Source: Elusimicrobia bacterium RBG_16_66_12 (GTDB taxonomy: Bacteria; Elusimicrobiota; Elusimicrobia; UBA1565; UBA9628). From it: a stretch of 9,369 nucleotides of DNA. The translations under genes were made by a program, and so were the position numbers. Under the pieces are notes generated by a model. It did no database searches. It was not told where the DNA came from and saw only the letters and a program-made list of their open reading frames with translations. Shown in pieces: positions 5,715-9,369 of this stretch; positions within the stretch are counted from its first letter, which is position 1, and each line of letters begins with the position of its first letter. The stretch is from the NCBI GenBank assembly GCA_001800005.1, contig MGUL01000182.1:316-9684 (forward strand), given 5' to 3'.

Positions 5715-7070
5715 ATGGATAAGTTGAAGATCCTGGTCGTCGAAGACGACCCGCTCGCCCGGAAGATCATGGAAGTGCAACTGCGGGGGCATGACGTCGT
5801 GTTCGCCCACGACGCTCCGTCAGGCCGCCGCATGATCGCGAGCAAGCGCAGCGAGGTCTGCTTCATCGACCTCAATCTCGGTGACAAGGCCGACTTCGCC
5901 GGCTTGGAACTCATTCCCGAGGCCCTGGCCGCCGGGACGTACTCGGTCGTCATGTCCGCGCACGACTCCGACAAGATCGTCGAGCGCGCCTACGCTCTGG
6001 GCTGCGAGGACTTCTACGCCAAGGGCAACGAGTCCGAGAACGTCCAGGCGGTTCTGAAGCGCTTCCTGCGAAAACGCCAGGAGGTCCGCGCGGACCGCAT
6101 CTTCCAGGACCAGTTCGTGACCGAGGACGAGGCCACACGCGCGGGCATCGCTACGGCGCTGCGCTATGCGGGCTCGGAACTGCCGATCATGATTCTCGGG
6201 CCTTCCGGCACGGGAAAGACGAACCTGGCCCGCATCCTCCATGAACGATCGGGACATCCTGGGCAATTCGTGGCGATCAACTGTGCGGCCTACACAGAGG
6301 ACCTGCTGGAAGCCGAGCTGTTCGGCTACCGCAAAGGGGCCTTCACGGGTGCTGCGGACAGCCGCAAGGGAAAACTCTTGGCGGCGGACGAGGGGACGTT
6401 GTTCCTGGATGAGGTCGGCTCGATGAGCCTCACCATGCAGACCAAGCTCCTCAAGGCCATCGAGGAGAAGTCCTTCTACCCTCTCGGCTGCGACCGTCCC
6501 GAGACCTCGCGCTTTCGCGTCATCAGCGCGACGCTGGAGGACATGCCGGCGCTGGTCAAGTCCGGGAAGATCCGGTTCGACTTCTCCCAGCGCATCCGCG
6601 GCCTGACGATCGCGCTCTCGCCCCTCTCCAAAAGGAAGGGGGACATCCTCCCGTTGATCGGGTTCTTCACCCGCGGCGGAAGGCGACTGTCCTTCGCCGA
6701 GGATGCGAAGCGGAAGCTCCTGGGTTACGAGTGGCCGGGCAACGTTCGGGAGCTTCGGAAGTTCGTCGAACTCGCGACGGTGGGCCAGCCCGGACGCATC
6801 ACGGCGGAGGCGGTGGCGGAGTTGCTCGCGACGGCGCGCGTCGCGGCCGAGCCGGATGAATTCATCTCGGAAGCGCAGTACCGGCTGGCGCTGGACAAGG
6901 GCCTCGATCACGCCGTGGAGCGCTACGTGGACGCGATCATCCACCGAAACCTGACCGAGAATGCCGGGCGCAAGACCCAGGTCCTTTCCGACCTAAAGAT
7001 ATCGACTCGCATCCTCTATGCGTCCTCCCGGAGAAGCGGGAAGCCGGAGGGGAAGAACCATGGGAAATGA
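5715..7070 (+). CDS. NtrC-type response regulator, sigma-54 enhancer-binding protein
   Basis: The product is 451 aa; ATG at 5715 follows GGAAG by 4 nt. The receiver domain (1-120) has the acidic pocket E10-D12, phosphoacceptor D52 in FIDLNLG, S81 and K103. The AAA+ domain (about 130-370) has Walker A GPSGTGKT (162-169), an intact GAFTGA loop (208-213) that contacts sigma-54, Walker B LFLDEVG (229-235), the arginine-finger stretch RFDFSQR (287-293) and sensor II WPGNVREL (340-347). The C-terminal helices (about 400-436, ending LKISTRILYASSRR) are a Fis-type DNA-binding end, somewhat altered. Such proteins bind upstream sites as oligomers and use ATP to open sigma-54 promoters after phosphorylation. 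It diverges from the peptide operon, and its gene overlaps the next by 11 nt. Likely targets are the variant promoters in this window. Confidence 0.94.
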   Translation: MDKLKILVVEDDPLARKIMEVQLRGHDVVFAHDAPSGRRMIASKRSEVCFIDLNLGDKADFAGLELIPEALAAGTYSVVMSAHDSDKIVERAYALGCEDFYAKGNESENVQAVLKRFLRKRQEVRADRIFQDQFVTEDEATRAGIATALRYAGSELPIMILGPSGTGKTNLARILHERSGHPGQFVAINCAAYTEDLLEAELFGYRKGAFTGAADSRKGKLLAADEGTLFLDEVGSMSLTMQTKLLKAIEEKSFYPLGCDRPETSRFRVISATLEDMPALVKSGKIRFDFSQRIRGLTIALSPLSKRKGDILPLIGFFTRGGRRLSFAEDAKRKLLGYEWPGNVRELRKFVELATVGQPGRITAEAVAELLATARVAAEPDEFISEAQYRLALDKGLDHAVERYVDAIIHRNLTENAGRKTQVLSDLKISTRILYASSRRSGKPEGKNHGK

Positions 7071-7263
7071 CGACGCCCTGGTAAGCCTTCTGCACGACAT
7101 TAAGGGGACATGCGCCAACCTCAAGAGCGCGGCGGCCATGCTGCGCGGGGAGGATTCCAAGGAGGAGCGTGAGCTTCTCGGGCTCATGAGCCGGCAGGCG
7201 CGCTCCCTGGCCGATGAGATTTCAGCCTACCAGGCTCGCCGCCTGGGCGAACGCTTGAAGTGA
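7060..7263 (+). CDS. Orphan DHp-like small protein (candidate phospho-His partner of the regulator)
   Basis: The product is 67 aa. ATG at 7060 overlaps the regulator gene by 11 nt and has GGAGG upstream. It is almost entirely two helices. The first carries LVSLLHDIKGTCANLKSA (7-24), which resembles the H-box of histidine kinases with H12 in the phosphoacceptor place. The second (about 33-58, EERELLGLM...ADEISAYQ) would complete a DHp hairpin. There is no sensor domain and no ATP-binding catalytic domain, so it cannot phosphorylate itself. It might dock on the receiver domain of the neighbouring regulator, relaying phosphate from another kinase, removing it, or acting as an anti-activator. The next gene starts inside its stop (GTGA), implying coupled translation of all three. 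Helical-hairpin fold likely; function inferred. Confidence 0.7.
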   Translation: MGNDDALVSLLHDIKGTCANLKSAAAMLRGEDSKEERELLGLMSRQARSLADEISAYQARRLGERLK

Positions 7264-8300
7264 AGTTCCGGACCGCGACGTCGTCGCGCACCGGCGTCCA
7301 GGCGGGCATGAAGCTCGCCCGCCTGATGGAGATGTCGGAGGGGGATTTCGAGGTCCGCGTCCGCGAACTCGAAGGCGATCCCGTTTTCCGCCGCCTGCTC
7401 GACACGCGGGTCATTTCGGTCCAACCCTATGATAGCGCCGGTTTCGCGGCCCGCCGTTTCGGCGGTTGGGGGCTGCGGACGGCCGGCGACGGCCTTTCCT
7501 CGGTCTTGGACGGTCAGGGGGAGATGGCGAAGCTCCTGCACAGGGTCGGCCAGGAACGCTTCGAGGAATGCTTCCTTCGCGACGAGGGGATGACCGACGC
7601 GGAGCGCGCGCGCCTCTGCAAGATTCCCATCGAGGAGGCGGCCAAGCTCCGAGAGATGGTCAACCGCCTCTACATCCAGGCCGAGTTCGACGGGGCGGCC
7701 TCGGAAGCGGCGCCGCCAAAGGTCTATAGCGCGGTCGCCGGGGTCATGGTGGAGGACGGGCGCGCCGCGCTCGCCTTCTTCAACCGCGAGATCTGGAAGG
7801 GGCGCTACCGGGTCGACGAGAATAAGCGACGCCAACTGCTCGACGCGATGTCCGCCGCCGAGGCCAAGCGCGCGGACAGGATTCTCCGCGACCTAGAGTT
7901 CCTCGACCGGCGCAAGACCACCCTGTATCGCCTGCTCGAAGTCCTGCTCGAAGCTCAGGCCCGGTTCTTCGTTTCAGGCGATCCCGACCAGCGTGAGCCG
8001 CTGACTCAGCGGGCCGTGTCCGAGAAGCTGGACGTGCTGCCGAGCGTCTTCAACCGCCTGATATCGAACAAGTCGATCGAGCTTCCTTGGGGCCTTGAAA
8101 CCCCTCTCCGGACGCTTTTTCCCAGCCGTAAGTCCCTGCTCCGGGACCGTCTCCATGAACTGATCCGGGAGACACCCTCCGCCACGGACGATGAGCTGAG
8201 CAAGCTGCTCGCCCGCATGTACGGGGCGAAGCTGTCCTGCCGCTCCATCGCCCAATACCGGGCCGAACTCGGCCTGGGCACCAGCCGCACGCGGCGTTAG
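7260..8300 (+). CDS. Short, divergent sigma-54 (RpoN-like) factor
   Basis: The product is 346 aa from GTG at 7260, overlapping the previous stop by 4 nt. An internal ATG at 7308 would cut into region I, so GTG is preferred. Residues 13-46 (from VQAGMKLARLMEMSEGDF to EGDPVFRRLL) follow the region I pattern 'Q...L..S..E......ENP.L', which contacts activators. The core-binding part (about 80-180) is shortened. Residues 217-346 match region III: RRKTTLYRLLEVLLEAQARFF (217-237), a helix-turn-helix with LTQRAVSEKLDVLPSVFNRL (248-267), NKSIELPWGLETPLRTLF, and at 326-335 SCRSIAQYRA in place of the RpoN box ARRTVAKYRE. The protein ends with an Arg-rich tail (SRTRR). Usual RpoN proteins are about 430-500 aa. 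The changed box, which reads the -24 element, pairs well with the changed -24 element at 1454, 5596 and 8352. It probably serves only this circuit. Confidence 0.78.
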   Translation: MKFRTATSSRTGVQAGMKLARLMEMSEGDFEVRVRELEGDPVFRRLLDTRVISVQPYDSAGFAARRFGGWGLRTAGDGLSSVLDGQGEMAKLLHRVGQERFEECFLRDEGMTDAERARLCKIPIEEAAKLREMVNRLYIQAEFDGAASEAAPPKVYSAVAGVMVEDGRAALAFFNREIWKGRYRVDENKRRQLLDAMSAAEAKRADRILRDLEFLDRRKTTLYRLLEVLLEAQARFFVSGDPDQREPLTQRAVSEKLDVLPSVFNRLISNKSIELPWGLETPLRTLFPSRKSLLRDRLHELIRETPSATDDELSKLLARMYGAKLSCRSIAQYRAELGLGTSRTRR

Positions 8301-8351
8301 CCCGCCTCGGGCCCAGCCCAACGTCGCGATATTCCCTCGTGCTCCCGCCGA

Positions 8352-8367
8352 CAGCATTAAAATTGCT
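8352..8367 (+). promoter_or_regulatory. Sigma-54-like promoter, third copy
   Basis: CAGCATTAAAATTGCT followed by CACCGG, as at 1454-1469 (on the other strand). It lies 52 nt after the sigma-54-like gene and points right. A start near 8378 would precede the hairpin-rich stretch 8392-8582 and, further on, the gene at 8642. No copy of the TTTTCA-AA-TGAAAA palindrome lies upstream, so its activation may differ or be weaker. Confidence 0.5.
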
Positions 8368-8391
8368 CACCGGCTGTTGACGGCGCCGGCG

Positions 8392-8582
8392 GGCGATGTC
8401 TCGCCAACGCGTCGTCGTCGGCCGAGGTGACGCGCTTCGGGATACGTTTCGCCCGATAAGAGCGGAGGTGAAGTCCTCCGGCTCCCGAACAGGGAGACGC
8501 CGCCCGCCCCCTGGAAAACCAGGCTTGGCGGGAGTGGTCAGAAGCGCAGCCGCGGCAAGGCGCATCCGGCAAAGCCGGACGC
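8392..8582 (+). ncRNA. Putative structured RNA or long structured leader
   Basis: Six hairpins follow one another downstream of the promoter at 8352-8367: 8392-8405 (GGCGA/TCGCC), 8408-8434 (CGCGTC/GACGCG), 8437-8456 (TCGGG/CCCGA), 8460-8484 (9 bp with a bulged G, loop TGAAGT), 8503-8532 (CCCGCC/GGCGGG enclosing CCTGG-AAAA-CCAGG) and 8562-8582 (TCCGGC-AAA-GCCGGA plus outer GC pairs). I do not recognise the family. No T run follows the last hairpin, so the 3' end is unclear; it may instead be a leader of the gene at 8642. High GC alone raises chance pairing, hence the low confidence. From 8583 to 8641 I see only a Shine-Dalgarno-like AAGGGA. Confidence 0.35.
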
Positions 8583-8641
8583 CTCAATAAATCGCTCAGC
8601 CCACCGAGAACCGGCGGCCAAGTGAAGGGATGGTGCCTTCC

Positions 8642-9369
8642 ATGGCCCCTACGCACACTGCCGTCGCCGTTTCTCCGGTCGTTGCCGGTGATTCCCGCAG
8701 GCGGGATGTCGAACTGATTCGCCAAGCCGCCGCGCTCCTTGTCCGCATCCAACCGCAGAAGAAGGCGAAAAAGGTCATCCACGAGCTGCGCTCGCGGTTG
8801 GGACAAGAACAGCTCGACCGCGAATCCCGCGGCCTCAACCATTGGGGCGAACACGCCCCGATGTTCTTGGCGGGCATCGTCCGGCAAGCCCGTCTCGACC
8901 GCCTGCGCCGCTACCAGGATGCCGAGGCTTTCTATCAGGCTCAGCACACTCAACTCGTCCGGGTCGCGAAACTCATCGTTGGAGACGCTTCGGCTGCGGA
9001 GATCGTCGTCGCCGAAACATACCGCGAGTTGCTTGTTGGTAGCGCCACCATCGCGGGCGCATTCGCGGCCCTGATCTGCAACGCCAGGAACTACCTGGAA
9101 GCCGACCTTTACCGAACGGGCAAGTTGGCGCCGTTGGAGGAATCCTTCGCCCCGAGCTGCGGAAACGCGGACAGCGGCGACGATGGGGATTTCTTGACGC
9201 TTGAGCCCGTGTCGGAGCATCTGGAAGACCGCGATCCTCTCGACATATTGATCGCTCGCGAGAAGGAAGAGACGCGTCAACGGATGGTCGCCGCGGCCAA
9301 GAGGAATCCTCGTTGGCGCTTCGCCAAGCGCAAAAAATGGGCGGCACCTCTGCTGGTGAATGTGCCGAA
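8642..9369 (+). CDS. Sigma-70-like (region 2-type) protein, partial, runs off the window
   Basis: The frame is open from ATG at 8642 to the window end (242 codons seen); AAGGGA (8625-8630) lies upstream, and ATG at 8630 in the same frame is an alternative. Residues 18-60 are basic and helical. At about 100-165, HTQLVRVAKLIVGDASAAEI, then VVAETYRELL, FAALICNARNYLEADLYR and GKLAPLEE, resembles region 2 of ECF-type sigma factors (pattern 'A..ivgD...AEd.v.et...l....arN...D..R'). An acidic linker and DRDPLDILIAREKEETRQRM follow; no region 4 is visible before the edge. It could be a divergent sigma factor or an unrelated helical protein. It is the first gene after the third variant promoter, so it might belong to the same circuit. 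A 307-aa frame on the opposite strand (8357-9280) is judged a shadow. Confidence 0.5.
   Translation, partial: MAPTHTAVAVSPVVAGDSRRRDVELIRQAAALLVRIQPQKKAKKVIHELRSRLGQEQLDRESRGLNHWGEHAPMFLAGIVRQARLDRLRRYQDAEAFYQAQHTQLVRVAKLIVGDASAAEIVVAETYRELLVGSATIAGAFAALICNARNYLEADLYRTGKLAPLEESFAPSCGNADSGDDGDFLTLEPVSEHLEDRDPLDILIAREKEETRQRMVAAAKRNPRWRFAKRKKWAAPLLVNVP

Noticed and set aside
6815..6835. GGCGGAG-TTGCT inside the regulator gene, looking like a -24/-12 fragment
   Set aside because: It is inside coding sequence, lacks the CAGCAT part and the AT-rich spacer shared by the three intergenic copies.
5820..6944. Minus-strand open frame of 374 aa
   Set aside because: Fully antisense to the clearly real response-regulator gene; Arg/Leu/Gly-rich with no motifs.
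8300..8312. GCCCG-CCT-CGGGC hairpin after the sigma-54-like gene as a terminator
   Set aside because: Only 5 bp, 3-nt loop and no T run; expected by chance at this GC content.
8396..8590. 64-aa plus-strand open frame after the third promoter
   Set aside because: Arg/Pro-rich, its ATG is inside a hairpin and it lacks a good ribosome site; the pairing structure explains the stretch better.
8357..9280. Long minus-strand open frame of 307 aa
   Set aside because: It lies opposite the frame at 8642, has no ribosome site or family pattern I recognise, and covers the hairpin-rich region; GC-rich DNA gives such shadows.

Overview
The window is from a GC-rich bacterium. A secreted protein with a Sec-type signal peptide and sigma-54-style regulation fit a diderm, but nothing here fixes the taxonomy; Elusimicrobiota or a delta-proteobacterial-type lineage would be my guess, at low confidence. 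There are no rRNA, tRNA, CRISPR or IS features. The theme is ribosomally made, post-translationally modified peptides (RiPPs) joined to what looks like a private sigma-54-type regulatory circuit.

Minus strand, left block (1-1401): a secreted TPR/coiled-coil protein, a 94-aa precursor with a Ser/Thr/Asp-rich tail, and the N-terminus of an MvdD-type ATP-grasp ligase that runs off the window. This looks like a graspetide operon. Minus strand, middle block (1752-5518): a 38-aa precursor, a strong intercistronic hairpin, a half-size ABC exporter with a very small nucleotide-binding domain, a radical SAM/SPASM maturase and a class I methyltransferase. This is a second, different RiPP operon.

Plus strand (5715-8300), divergent from the second operon: a three-gene overlapping operon. 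It encodes an NtrC-type response regulator/enhancer-binding protein, a 67-aa orphan DHp-like protein with a candidate phospho-His, and a short, divergent RpoN (sigma-54) paralogue. Farther right are a roughly 340-nt gene-poor stretch with a series of hairpins and a partial protein with weak sigma-70 region 2 resemblance (8642 to the window end).

The linking signal is a 16-bp motif, CAGCATWNAAATTGCT (W = A or T), seen three times (1454-1469 minus, 5596-5611 minus, 8352-8367 plus). Each copy is outside the called genes and points the right way: into the graspetide operon, into the radical-SAM operon and into the structured region. Its spacing is that of a -24/-12 sigma-54 promoter with a variant -24 element (AG for the usual GG). 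The two RiPP promoters also share an upstream palindrome (TTTTCA-AA-TGAAAA) at enhancer distance, with the spacing differing by exactly 10 bp. A frameshifted 16-codon remnant of a second, diverged regulator sits beside the graspetide promoter, so each RiPP operon probably once had its own divergent regulator. My inference is that the variant sigma-54 and its activator form a dedicated circuit controlling two peptide operons and possibly an RNA.
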